A stretch of DNA of 37,878 bases from Stenotrophomonas chelatiphaga (GCF_001431535.1 NZ_LDJK01000037.1:1-37878), one strand, 5' to 3'. Counted from the stretch's first letter, positions 28,069-36,068 are shown. Notes: generated by a model not told the origin, from the letters alone. Made by a program: numbers and translations.

Positions 28069-28758
28069 ATGATCGGCACTCTGTATTCAGCCCCCAACTT
28101 CGTCACGCGCACCGCCGCGAGCCTGCCCCGTCCCTGCCCGGGCAACCCGAGTGGATGGTTGCTGGGACGCATCGGCAACATCGCCACCCTGCCGCGCCAG
28201 CCCCAGCGGATCGAAAATTACCGCGCCGCTACACAGGCGTGGATGCCGCGCGCAGTGTCCCCGTTCGCAGGGACCCCGCAGGCGTCCACGACCGGACAGC
28301 GCAGGCTGTGCAGCTTCACCGGATTGCTGCTTGGCAACTCGGGCAGGTTCAATCCGGCGGATGTCGCTGCGCACCTCGGCAAGACGTCTCACCGGGCGCT
28401 CTGCGTGACTACGCCCGTGATGGTGGTCAGCGTCGCGGCGAGCCCGGCCGGGACGGCTGACCGCCCTGCATCGCCAGTGACCGCATCGCAGCCACCGCGT
28501 ATCGCACCACCGGCCCTCGGCGATGCGCCGAATGCTGCCCCGACGACTGCTGGCGCAGCGTCTCCGCCCCCCCCAGCGCAGTCGCCGCGTGTCGAGCCGT
28601 CGATCAGCGGCGACTCGGTCTTGAGCCAGATTGCCGCAATCAGGAAGCAGTGGCAGGACGGCATGTTCGCCAGGCCCACCGGCGCGCTCCAGCCGCGGGG
28701 CTTTTCAGCGGAGCAGATCCAGGCCGAGATAAAGGCCGCGCGCAACGTCACCCTTTGA
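28069..28758 (+). CDS. Unrecognised protein with proline-rich linker (second of three)
   Basis: A 229-residue product, not recognised. Codon third positions support this frame. It opens with MIGTLYSAPNFVTRTAASLP, polar and non-acidic. A small N-terminal part to about residue 125 (FTGLLLGNSGRFNPADVAAH) is followed by a Pro/Ala/Ser linker at about 125-185, then a C-terminal helical segment (VLSQIAAIRKQWQDGMFA) ending AEIKAARNVTL. No signal peptide or membrane helix is present. It starts 86 bases after the previous gene and ends 64 bases before the next, so the three may form one transcript. A partner or adaptor role for its neighbours is speculation. Confidence 0.65.
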   Translation: MIGTLYSAPNFVTRTAASLPRPCPGNPSGWLLGRIGNIATLPRQPQRIENYRAATQAWMPRAVSPFAGTPQASTTGQRRLCSFTGLLLGNSGRFNPADVAAHLGKTSHRALCVTTPVMVVSVAASPAGTADRPASPVTASQPPRIAPPALGDAPNAAPTTAGAASPPPPAQSPRVEPSISGDSVLSQIAAIRKQWQDGMFARPTGALQPRGFSAEQIQAEIKAARNVTL

Positions 28759-28767
28759 AGTGGACCA

Positions 28768-28797
28768 CCGGCGGCGCACCTGCATGCGCGCCGCCGG
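28768..28797. repeat. GC-rich hairpin between genes two and three
   Basis: Perfect 10-bp arms CCGGCGGCGC and GCGCCGCCGG enclose a 10-base loop. It ends 25 bases before the next ATG and has no U-tract. It may limit read-through or set the ratio of the flanking products. Confidence 0.7.
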
Positions 28798-28822
28798 CTA
28801 CCCCGTTCTGCAGGAAAGCGCC

Positions 28823-30058
28823 ATGCCAGCAACTTCAGTCGCCTCTCCGGTCCTCTACGCAACTGCGTCGCCCATGCACAGGGCGACCCCGTGTGTCACC
28901 CGGGCGGGCCGCCGCCCCATGCCACTGACGAACATGCGCAACGCGGAACCGGCTCCCTGCCGCTTCGCCCGCACCGGCGTTGCGCCTCCCCGCCCGGCAG
29001 ATGGCAACCTGCACGCCCAGCCGCAGCACCTCGCAGCGGCAGTGCGCGATGCGCAGCATGGCCCGCTGTTGGTGGCCCCGCCGGATAGGCTGTGCAGGGC
29101 CACGTTTGACCGCCTTATCGGTGAAAGCGGTCTTTCGCTCAGACTGCTGTCCTGCCAAGCACTGAAGGACCTGCGGCAAGCGCTGCTCGCGGCTGCCGAT
29201 GCTGATCGGACGCTGACAGCGGGAGAGAAATCCAGCCTGATCGCCGGACTGAACCTTGAGCTGCTCCAGCGTCCGCGCACCTGGAACGAGGGCATCGGTG
29301 ACCTGCAGCCGCTCATCGTCAACGTGGCCGGATGGCCGCAGGGACGCGCCCTGCGCATCGTGGATACCGACCATGACGCGATCCATCTGTATCGCCCCGG
29401 CGAGCCCGAACAATGGCATCGCGGCAACGGGCCGGAGCTGCCGCCACCCGAGGACGACGAGATCATCCTGCTGCGGCATGGCAACCACTTCAGCCTGATC
29501 CGCCGCGACCAGGATCCGGTCATCGAGGACGTTCCCGCCAACGGCGACTGCTTCTTCAGCTGCATTTCCTCGGCCCTGCAGGCCGAAGACCGCGCCACCT
29601 CGAACCTTGACCTGCGCAGGCAGCTGGCCGACCTGATCTGGAGCAGCCCGGAGCTGCTGCTGGTGGCCAGTGCGCATGACGGCGCGCTGGCGCCCGCGCG
29701 TCCACTCCAACCCGCGCCCGTTGACGACTCGGTGGATGCCGCTGCGGTCGCCAGTCCGCAGACGCTCACCGCCGACCTGTCGACCGTTGCCCTGGACAGT
29801 TACCGCGCGGGGATGGCGTCGTACCTGGCCGGAGATGTCTTTGCACCGGACAGGCTTCAGCAGTTGCACGAGGCGCTGGTCGAGGGGGCCATGACAGTGC
29901 TGGGTGACAGCATGAGCGACCTGCCGTTGCCCCAGTTGGATGCCATCCGTTCGCAACTGGACGCGGCGTTTGAAGAATTCCGGGAGCAGAACAGGGAGGC
30001 GTTGGAGGCGATGCAGCGCAAAATTACCCGTTCGATCAAGCAGGCGCGCTCGTCCTAA
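28823..30058 (+). CDS. Putative OTU-type cysteine protease with circularly permuted core
   Basis: A 411-residue product. The ATG at 28823 has AGGAAAG just upstream; a GTG at 28760 is less likely. A Ser/Thr/Pro-rich, non-acidic N-terminus (about 1-60) suits an exported effector. Residues 240-245, NGDCFF, followed by SCISSAL and LRRQLADLI, match the catalytic Cys helix of OTU deubiquitinases (Cys243). The usual C-terminal OTU strands and His (IHLY, then EIILLRHGNHFSLI, His222) lie before the Cys, not after it. Residues 326-338 (SYRAGMASYLAGD) resemble the Tyr-Met segment that follows the Cys helix. The end (about 375-411) is a charged helix. The likely role is cleaving ubiquitin from host proteins. 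This is inference: activity and ubiquitin binding are untested, and no secretion system for it is visible. Confidence 0.7.
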   Translation: MPATSVASPVLYATASPMHRATPCVTRAGRRPMPLTNMRNAEPAPCRFARTGVAPPRPADGNLHAQPQHLAAAVRDAQHGPLLVAPPDRLCRATFDRLIGESGLSLRLLSCQALKDLRQALLAAADADRTLTAGEKSSLIAGLNLELLQRPRTWNEGIGDLQPLIVNVAGWPQGRALRIVDTDHDAIHLYRPGEPEQWHRGNGPELPPPEDDEIILLRHGNHFSLIRRDQDPVIEDVPANGDCFFSCISSALQAEDRATSNLDLRRQLADLIWSSPELLLVASAHDGALAPARPLQPAPVDDSVDAAAVASPQTLTADLSTVALDSYRAGMASYLAGDVFAPDRLQQLHEALVEGAMTVLGDSMSDLPLPQLDAIRSQLDAAFEEFREQNREALEAMQRKITRSIKQARSS

Positions 30059-30382
30059 GTGGAACGTATCGAGAACGTGCTGGCTGCGGGAGAGGGTGCT
30101 GCCAGAACTTGAACAAGCACGCCGCGAGCGCGGAGACCGACGGCGACGTTACTGTAGTCCGAAGTCAGGCCGCGGCGTCGGGGTCTTCTGGCGCGAGGGC
30201 AAAAAGCGCACTGGCGCACGGTTTCACATCCGATTAGATGACAACGTTGTCGTAACCGCCGCGCAGCACGCCGACGGTAGCATCCGGCCCCCTCAGTCGC
30301 CTGGCTCGGCGGCCACCGGTCCCGCGTCACGTGCGGCGCCACCCCGGCCCGTACGACAACCTGATTCGATCGGAGACACATC
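30059..30382. other. Chitinase upstream region
   Basis: This non-coding stretch of 324 bp lies between the OTU-like gene and the chitinase. It contains the palindrome at 30240-30251 and the chitinase ribosome site GGAGA at 30372-30376. A possible -10 (TAGATG, 30235-30240) has no convincing -35. I see no other gene in it. Confidence 0.6.
30240..30251. promoter_or_regulatory. LacI-type operator-like palindrome upstream of chitinase
   Basis: GACAACGTTGTC is a perfect 12-bp palindrome with a central CG, the form bound by LacI/GalR-family sugar regulators. It lies 131 bases before the chitinase ATG. Control by a GlcNAc-responsive regulator such as NagR is plausible from the gene downstream but inferred. 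Confidence 0.55.
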
Positions 30383-32476
30383 ATGCATGACCCGATTGCA
30401 CGCAGTGCCGCTCGTTCCGTCCGCCTTGCCCGTCATCGTCCTGCGTGGCTGCTGGCCCTGGCCATCAGTGGCGCCCTGCCCGCGTTGGCGCAGGCCGCCA
30501 ACTGCAGCGGCGTGGCCCAGTGGGACCAGGCCAGGATCTACCGCGCCGGCGATACCCTGCAGAAAGGCGGAGTCCTTTACCAGGCAAAACAGGACATCTG
30601 GAACGCACAGCCGGACCATCCCGCTGGCGCTCCGTATTACACCAACCTGGGCGCCTGCGACGGCAGCGGCAGCAACCAGCCGCCGGTGGTCAGCCTGACC
30701 TCGCCGTCGAACGGCGCCACCTTCAGCGCCGGCAGCACGGTCACCGTCAGCGCCAACGCCAGCGATGCCGACGGCAGCATCAGCAAGGTCGAATTCTTCC
30801 GGGGTGGCAGCTCGATCGGCATCGACACCAGCGCGCCGTACAGCGCCAGCTGGGCCAATGCCAGCGCCGGCACGCATACCCTGCGCGCGGTGGCCACCGA
30901 CAACAGCAACGCCACCGCCAGTACCGCCACCATCACCATCACCGTCAACGCCGCCGGTGGCGATACCACCGCGCCCAGCGTACCCGCCGGGCTTGCGGTG
31001 GGTACGCGCACGGCCAACAGCATCGCGCTGAGCTGGAATGCGGCCAGCGACAACGCCGGCGGCAGTGGCCTGGCCGGCTACGACGTGTACCGCAACGGCG
31101 CGCTGGTGGGTTCGCCATCGGCCACCGCCTATGTCGATGGCGGCCTGTCGCCGTCCACGACCTACAGCTACCGCGTGCGTGCGCGGGACAACGCCGGCAA
31201 CGCCTCCGCCCAAGGCAGTACGGTCAGTGCCGCCACGCTTGCCGGCGGCGGTGATGGCACCGGCAAACGGGTCATCGGTTACTTCACCCAGTGGGGCATC
31301 TATGGCCGCAATTATCGGGTGAAGAACATCGACAGCAGCGGCTCTGCGGCCGGCTTGACCCATATCAACTACGCCTTCGGCAACGTGCGCAACAATCGTT
31401 GCGAGGTCGGCATCACCCAGCCATCGGATCCCAACACCGGCGCCGGCGGTGACGCGTACGCGGATTACAGCAAGTCCTTCGCGGCCGGTGAAAGTGTCAG
31501 CGGCAGCGCCGACAGCTGGAACCAGCCGCTGCGTGGCAACTGGAACCAGCTCAAGCAGCTGAAGGCCAAGCATCCCGGCCTGAAGGCACTGATATCGCTG
31601 GGCGGCTGGACCTGGTCGCGCGGCTTCTCCAGCGCCGCCCGCCCGGAGAACCGCCAGGCGTTCGTGGCGTCCTGCATCGATGCCTACATCCGCGGCAACC
31701 TGCCGGTCACCGATGGCGCAGGCGGACCCGGTGCGGCACTGGGCGTGTTCGACGGCATCGACATCGACTGGGAGTATCCGGTTGCCTGCGGCATCGCCTG
31801 CGGTGCACCGGAGGACAATGCCAACTTCACCGCGCTGCTGGCCGAGTTCCGCCGCCAGCTGGATGCGGTGCGCCCCGGGCTGCTGCTGACGGTGGCGGTC
31901 GGCGCCGGCATCGACAAGATCCGGGTCACCAATCCCGCCGCCTATCATCCGTACCTGGATTACATCAACGTGATGACCTACGACTTCCACGGCGCGTGGG
32001 ACCCGCGGACCAACCATCACTCGGCGCTGTTCAATACCGCCGCCGACCCGTCCACCGGCGATCAGCTGCTGTACAACAGCAATGACGCCATCGAGGCGTT
32101 CCTCGCACGCGGCGTGCCGGCCTCGAAGTTGAACCTCGGCATCGGCTTCTACGGGCGCGGCTGGAACGGCGTGGGCGGCGGCAACAACGGCATGTACCAG
32201 ACCGCCTCCGGTGCGGCGCCCGGCACCTATGAAGCCGGCATCGAAGACTGGAAGGTGCTGAAGAACCTGGGCTGGCCGACCTACACCGACGCCACCGCCG
32301 GCGCCACGTGGGCCTACAACGGCAACACCCTGTGGAGCTACGACACCCCCGCCAACGTGACCCGCAAGATGGGCTACGTCAAAGCGCAGGGCCTGGGTGG
32401 CGCGTTCTTCTGGGAGTTCAGTGGCGATGATGCGCAGGGCACGCTGTCACGCAGCATCAGTGATGGCCTGAAGTAA
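30383..32476 (+). CDS. chiA: Secreted GH18 chitinase with CBM5/12, Ig-like and FnIII domains
   Basis: A 697-residue exported chitinase. A long Sec signal ends at AQA (residue 38). A chitin-binding CBM5/12 domain covers about 40-92 (VAQWDQARIYRAGDTLQ). A bacterial Ig-like domain follows at about 98-190, a fibronectin III domain at about 195-287, and the GH18 barrel from about 295 to the end. The barrel has SLGGWTWS and the catalytic DGIDIDWE, with acid/base Glu464. It cleaves chitin from insects, fungi or crustaceans. The ATG at 30383 has GGAGA six bases upstream. Domain order and length fit the roughly 700-residue S. maltophilia ChiA. Export through the Xps system in this window is expected from the family but not shown. 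Confidence 0.95.
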   Translation: MHDPIARSAARSVRLARHRPAWLLALAISGALPALAQAANCSGVAQWDQARIYRAGDTLQKGGVLYQAKQDIWNAQPDHPAGAPYYTNLGACDGSGSNQPPVVSLTSPSNGATFSAGSTVTVSANASDADGSISKVEFFRGGSSIGIDTSAPYSASWANASAGTHTLRAVATDNSNATASTATITITVNAAGGDTTAPSVPAGLAVGTRTANSIALSWNAASDNAGGSGLAGYDVYRNGALVGSPSATAYVDGGLSPSTTYSYRVRARDNAGNASAQGSTVSAATLAGGGDGTGKRVIGYFTQWGIYGRNYRVKNIDSSGSAAGLTHINYAFGNVRNNRCEVGITQPSDPNTGAGGDAYADYSKSFAAGESVSGSADSWNQPLRGNWNQLKQLKAKHPGLKALISLGGWTWSRGFSSAARPENRQAFVASCIDAYIRGNLPVTDGAGGPGAALGVFDGIDIDWEYPVACGIACGAPEDNANFTALLAEFRRQLDAVRPGLLLTVAVGAGIDKIRVTNPAAYHPYLDYINVMTYDFHGAWDPRTNHHSALFNTAADPSTGDQLLYNSNDAIEAFLARGVPASKLNLGIGFYGRGWNGVGGGNNGMYQTASGAAPGTYEAGIEDWKVLKNLGWPTYTDATAGATWAYNGNTLWSYDTPANVTRKMGYVKAQGLGGAFFWEFSGDDAQGTLSRSISDGLK

Positions 32477-32482
32477 GCCCGG

Positions 32483-32515
32483 GACGGCTCTCCGCGCTCA
32501 GCGCGGAGAGCCGTC
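32483..32515. terminator. Hairpin between convergent chitinase and small gene
   Basis: A perfect 15-bp stem (GACGGCTCTCCGCGC and its complement) with loop TCA starts six bases after the chitinase stop. There is no U-run on either strand, but its strength and its position between converging genes make it a likely terminator for both. Confidence 0.75.
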
Positions 32516-32533
32516 GTTGGCTCGATGGGCAGC

Positions 32534-32956
32534 TCAGTTCTGCCGCGCTGGAACCGAAGGCGGCGCACTGGCGGAGCGTGACAGCGCGGCACTGTCCAGG
32601 CGTCCATACGGCGTTGCCGGTGCCAGACAGAAAACGCGTGCAGGCGACAGCGGCCAGTTGCCGGATGACGCCTTGTTGGCCGACGGCGCCTTCAGGAATA
32701 CGGCGTCGTCCTCTGCTCCCAGCGGCCAGGTTGCCGAGTCGTTGCTGTCGATGGACACCTGGCGGATGAGCTCCCGCCCACCGGCGCGCGTGGTGGCTCC
32801 GTCGTTGCTGGCCGCCGTCGTGGGGGCCGGCTGCGGTGGCCGGTTGCCGACGAAAGTGGGCGCAACGGAAATCGGGTGACCGCCTGCAGGCAGGGGCCGC
32901 GTGTCGAGCCTGGTCACCGTCTGGACGAGGGCAACAGGGGAAGAAGCAGGAATCAT
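32534..32956 (-). CDS. Small unrecognised protein, effector-like
   Basis: A 140-residue product, not recognised. Third-position G/C preference in this frame favours it over the plus-strand frame in the same place. The N-terminus MIPASSPVALVQTVTRLDTR has no hydrophobic core, and the body is rich in Ser, Pro, Ala and Thr with little predicted structure except ELIRQVSIDSNDSATWPLG at about 62-80. No ribosome site is clear. Its composition resembles the genes at 27023-30058, and it may belong to the same class of exported proteins, but this is inferred from composition only. It converges with the chitinase and lies downstream of dsbC on the same strand. Confidence 0.5.
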   Translation of the reverse strand: MIPASSPVALVQTVTRLDTRPLPAGGHPISVAPTFVGNRPPQPAPTTAASNDGATTRAGGRELIRQVSIDSNDSATWPLGAEDDAVFLKAPSANKASSGNWPLSPARVFCLAPATPYGRLDSAALSRSASAPPSVPARQN

Positions 32957-33042
32957 GGGCAGGTATCCGGCAAGGGGACCCTTACAATGCGCGACTGCGG
33001 CGGCGTCGACTTGCAGTTTTGCGGCACTGCGCCGCCGTTCAC

Positions 33043-33063
33043 GGCGCCGGATGGCCCGGCGCC
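33043..33063 (-). terminator. Possible terminator hairpin after dsbC
   Basis: 8-bp arms GGCGCCGG / CCGGCGCC with a 5-base loop lie 17 bases beyond the dsbC stop. There is no U-run. Confidence 0.4.
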
Positions 33064-33079
33064 ATGACCGATGTCCGCA

Positions 33080-33847
33080 TCAGCGCGCGCGGCGGTCCAG
33101 TGCGGCCTTCAGCTGCGCCGGCGGCAGGTAGCCACCCAGCTGGGTGCCGTCTTCGGCGAAGATCGCCGGCGTACCATTCACGCCCAGCTGCTGGCCCAGT
33201 GCGTACTGCATGGCCACCGGGTTGGTGCAGTTCTTCGCTGGCACCGGGCTGCCCTGCTTGGCGGCGGTGAGCGCCTTGCGTCGGTCACTGGCGCACCAGA
33301 CCGAGATCATGTCGGTGTAATCCTTGCTGCCCAGGCCCATGCGCGGGAAGGCCAGGTATTCCACCGTGATGCCGTTGCGGTTGAGCTCGGCAACATCCTG
33401 ATGCAGCTTGCGGCAGTAACCGCACTCGATGTCGGTGAACACACTGATCGTGTGCTTGGCATTGGGCGCGGCGAACACGATGCGGTCACCGTGGTTGGCC
33501 TTCTCCAGCAGGCCGCGGCGATACGCCAGCAGGCCTTCGCTGTTGACCAGTGCCTTGGCCTGGATGTCATAGGGCTGGGACTGCATCAGGTACTTGCCAT
33601 CATCGGACACGTACAGCACCTGGCCGGATACGACCACTTCACGGAAGCCCGGGAACGGCGCCGCACCGATGTAGTCGGGCTTGAAGTTGGGATCCAGCTG
33701 GGTCAATGCGGCACGGACACTCTGTTCGGCACCACCGCGTGGCGACGCGGCGGGGGCCGTCGTCGTTTTCGCGGCCGGCGGCGCGGGCTGCGCGCACGCA
33801 CTGAGGCTGAGCATGCCGAACAGTGCGGCAGTAAGAACTCGGAACAT
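33080..33847 (-). CDS. dsbC: DsbC-family disulfide isomerase, predicted lipoprotein
   Basis: A 255-residue protein of the DsbC/DsbG family, which reshuffles wrong disulfides in periplasmic proteins. The N-terminus carries a lipobox (LSAC, Cys18), with Ala at +2 favouring the outer membrane; E. coli DsbC is soluble. A dimerisation domain lies at about 40-110, then the thioredoxin domain with active site Cys142-Gly-Tyr-Cys145 (DIECGYCRKLH) and cis-Pro227 (GTPAIF). Cys185 and Cys207 match the structural disulfide of E. coli DsbC. In many proteobacteria dsbC follows xerD; here another gene separates them. Likely clients include Cys-containing exported proteins such as the nearby protease. Confidence 0.93.
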   Translation of the reverse strand: MFRVLTAALFGMLSLSACAQPAPPAAKTTTAPAASPRGGAEQSVRAALTQLDPNFKPDYIGAAPFPGFREVVVSGQVLYVSDDGKYLMQSQPYDIQAKALVNSEGLLAYRRGLLEKANHGDRIVFAAPNAKHTISVFTDIECGYCRKLHQDVAELNRNGITVEYLAFPRMGLGSKDYTDMISVWCASDRRKALTAAKQGSPVPAKNCTNPVAMQYALGQQLGVNGTPAIFAEDGTQLGGYLPPAQLKAALDRRAR

Positions 33848-33925
33848 CGGGGGCCCGCGGGATCATGAGGAAAGCAGATTCTCGCACAGCAGGGCTGAGC
33901 GTCGTGCGATGGGCTGCCGGTGTCG

Positions 33926-33943
33926 CAATCGCCCGAGCGATTG
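33926..33943. promoter_or_regulatory. 7-bp inverted repeat before the 33956 gene
   Basis: CAATCGC-CCGA-GCGATTG is a perfect dyad ending 12 bases before the preferred ATG at 33956, in the 108-bp divergent gap with dsbC. It could be an operator or an RNA hairpin near the ribosome site. Confidence 0.45.
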
Positions 33944-33955
33944 ATGGAAGCTTTG

Positions 33956-35029
33956 ATGAAACGCCTGCTGCAAGCTCGTTGCAAAACAATACGGGGCGCC
34001 TCCATGCAGATCCTCAGCCAGCTCGGATTGATGTTCCGGGCGACCGTTCTCAACCAGCTTGCCGCCAAGGTCAGGCTGGCCAGTTCGCACTATTCTCCCT
34101 CCCGGTTCAGCGCTGCATTGACGGGCATCGACAATCGAGAGCAACAGCTCGCCGACCGCTTCAGCCAAGGGCGCCTGAGCGTTGGCCAGCTGTACCACCA
34201 GGCCCGTCGGCTTGCCGACCAGGACGTGCTGCTCAATACGCGGCTGGGTCCTGAAAGTGATTGCGATGGGGCGGTCGCACGCCAGCCGGTAGCCACCGCA
34301 TCAGCATTCCGGAGCGTCCTGGTCCGCGCCTATTGCGCGGCAGCCGACTCCAAGAAGCAGGAGCTGGGCGCCCTGCTGGCACCGGCCATGGTTCGTACGC
34401 GGGCGCGCTGCATGCTGGCTGACGCGGTGTGGAAGGGCCATATCACCGGTTCCACCGAACTGCTGGCCCAGGTCCGCCGGCAGGCGCACCTGGAAGCCGT
34501 CGACGCGGCGTGCCCGCTGGACCAGATGGATCAGGTGGAACGCCGAGCGGCACGCGACATCCTGTCCTTCATCGCATCCCAGCAACCGGACGGGCCGGTT
34601 GAAGCCTGGCAGCCCGTCCGCACGCTGCTGCAGGACCTCTCCACCGGGTTGCCATTGGCCACGTCGGCCCCTGACCCTGCGCTGCAGATACCGCCATCCT
34701 GGCTGCGGCTGGCCAACGGCGTGTGGGGCGCCCCCTGGCCCTGGCCCACGTATGAGCACTTCCGCGCCGAGGTCGCCGCCGCCGTGGAGGACGTAGTGGA
34801 TCCGAGCGTTCGAGGGCTCGCGCAGGGCGACCAGCGTTGTCAGCGCACGTTCGAGCTGCTGGAGTACATCAGGCAGCGCGTCCCGAGGACCAGCGGACCT
34901 TTTGATCACCCATCACGTCCCCTGTGGGAGAACCAATCCGATCGCCTGGAGCGGGAGGTCGCAGCCGAGCTGGTCACGCGCCGGGCCGAAGGGGTCGCCC
35001 TGCATCGCAACGATTCGAGCGACGCCTGA
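33956..35029 (+). CDS. Unrecognised helical protein between dsbC and xerD
   Basis: A 357-residue product, not recognised. I chose the ATG at 33956 because GGAAG lies five bases upstream; GTG 33920 and ATG 33944 also start the frame. Charged, alternating hydrophobic segments throughout (NREQQLADRFSQGRLSVGQL, HITGSTELLAQVRRQAHLEA) suggest a largely helical soluble protein. No signal peptide, membrane helix or catalytic motif is visible. Two Trp-rich stretches occur at about 250-275 (PPSWLRLANGVWGAPWPWP). Its stop is only four bases from that of convergent xerD. It separates the usual xerD-dsbC pair and could be an effector-like accessory gene. Confidence 0.65.
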   Translation: MKRLLQARCKTIRGASMQILSQLGLMFRATVLNQLAAKVRLASSHYSPSRFSAALTGIDNREQQLADRFSQGRLSVGQLYHQARRLADQDVLLNTRLGPESDCDGAVARQPVATASAFRSVLVRAYCAAADSKKQELGALLAPAMVRTRARCMLADAVWKGHITGSTELLAQVRRQAHLEAVDAACPLDQMDQVERRAARDILSFIASQQPDGPVEAWQPVRTLLQDLSTGLPLATSAPDPALQIPPSWLRLANGVWGAPWPWPTYEHFRAEVAAAVEDVVDPSVRGLAQGDQRCQRTFELLEYIRQRVPRTSGPFDHPSRPLWENQSDRLEREVAAELVTRRAEGVALHRNDSSDA

Positions 35030-35033
35030 CCGA

Positions 35034-36011
35034 TCAGCCGCGCGGATGGTGCCTGGCGTGCAGCTTCTGAAGGTGCTCGCGCGCCACCAGCGTGTAGATC
35101 TGGGTTGTGGACAGCGAGCTGTGGCCAAGCAGCATCTGCAGCGCGCGCAGGTCGGCCCCGCGGTTGAGCAGATGGGTCGCGAAGCTGTGCCGCAGTGCGT
35201 GGGGACTGATCCGCGCGATGTCGATACCCGCCACCAGCGCATAGCGCTTGACCAGGTGCCAGAACGCCTGCCGGCTGGGCGGGCGCAGGCTCGGTTCAAT
35301 GAACAATGGCACCTGGCCGCCGGCGTCGGCGGGCACGCTGCGCTTGTTCGCCAACTGCGGCCGGGCTTGCTGCAGGTAACGCTCCAGCCAGTGCTGCGAC
35401 TCTTCACCCAGCGGCACCAGGCGCTCCTTGCTGCCCTTGCCGGTTACGCGCAGCACGCCCTGGCGCAGGTTCACCGCGGTGGCCGGCAGGCCCACCAGTT
35501 CGCTGACGCGCAGGCCGGCGGCGTACATCAGTTCCAGCATCGCGCGGTCGCGCAGGCCCAGCGCCGTATCCACGTCGGGGGCCGCCAGCAGCGCATCGAT
35601 CTGGCTTTCCGCCAGTGCCTTGGGCAGCAGCCGTGGCAGTTTCGGCGGGTCCAGCAGCGCGGTCGGGTCATCGCTGCGGGCACCACGGCGTACGCTGTCG
35701 GCGAAGAACGCGCGCAGGGCCGACAGCAGGCGGGCGTTGCTGCGCGGAGACCAGCCGTGGCGGGTACGCCAAGCCAGATAGTCGAACAACCCGGCGCGAT
35801 CGACGCCGGCAAGGCCGCCGACCTGTCCACTGCGCCAGCGCGCCAGCCCTTCGAGGTCGCGCCGGTAGCTGTCCACGCTGGCCCGTGCCAGGCCGTGTTC
35901 GGCCCAGGCCGCATCCAGGAACCGGGTGATCGCCACCGAATCGGCGGCATCCAGTTCGGGTAGCGCCTGGACCAGCTGGCGGCGTTCTGCGGGTGTGGAA
36001 GCAACGGACAT
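35034..36011 (-). CDS. xerD: Site-specific tyrosine recombinase XerD
   Basis: A 325-residue tyrosine recombinase that with XerC resolves chromosome dimers at dif. The N-terminal SAM-like core-binding domain lies at about 20-115. Catalytic residues are Arg168 (AAGLRVSEL), Lys192 or nearby ([12 protein letters not shown]), His271 and Arg274 ([12 protein letters not shown]), His297 (LGHSSL) and nucleophile Tyr306 (QIYT). I chose the ATG at 36011; longer frames to 36245 overlap the divergent RDD gene and have an atypical basic extension. The protein is slightly longer than E. coli XerD (298), as in other xanthomonads. No dif-like site was noticed in the window. Confidence 0.95.
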   Translation of the reverse strand: MSVASTPAERRQLVQALPELDAADSVAITRFLDAAWAEHGLARASVDSYRRDLEGLARWRSGQVGGLAGVDRAGLFDYLAWRTRHGWSPRSNARLLSALRAFFADSVRRGARSDDPTALLDPPKLPRLLPKALAESQIDALLAAPDVDTALGLRDRAMLELMYAAGLRVSELVGLPATAVNLRQGVLRVTGKGSKERLVPLGEESQHWLERYLQQARPQLANKRSVPADAGGQVPLFIEPSLRPPSRQAFWHLVKRYALVAGIDIARISPHALRHSFATHLLNRGADLRALQMLLGHSSLSTTQIYTLVAREHLQKLHARHHPRG

Positions 36012-36068
36012 GCGGGCAGGATACGCGGCGCGCAGCACACCCCACCAGCATTGCGTATGCTTCCCCGC

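Noticed and set aside
26495..28187. Minus-strand frames 26495-28054 and 27510-28187
   Set aside because: Composition is Arg/Ala/Pro-heavy without structure, and third-position bias favours the plus-strand frames here.
27000..30060. Search for a plant-inducible promoter (PIP) box, TTCGC-N15-TTCGC, before the candidate effector genes
   Set aside because: No convincing match was found in the gaps before 27023, 28069 or 28823.
32988..33066. Short plus-strand frame of 26 codons after a TACAAT-like -10 near 32984
   Set aside because: It has no ribosome site or recognisable product and overlaps the hairpin after dsbC.
33064..33270. Plus-strand frame starting MTDVRISARGG
   Set aside because: It runs antisense to dsbC and has no coding-like composition.
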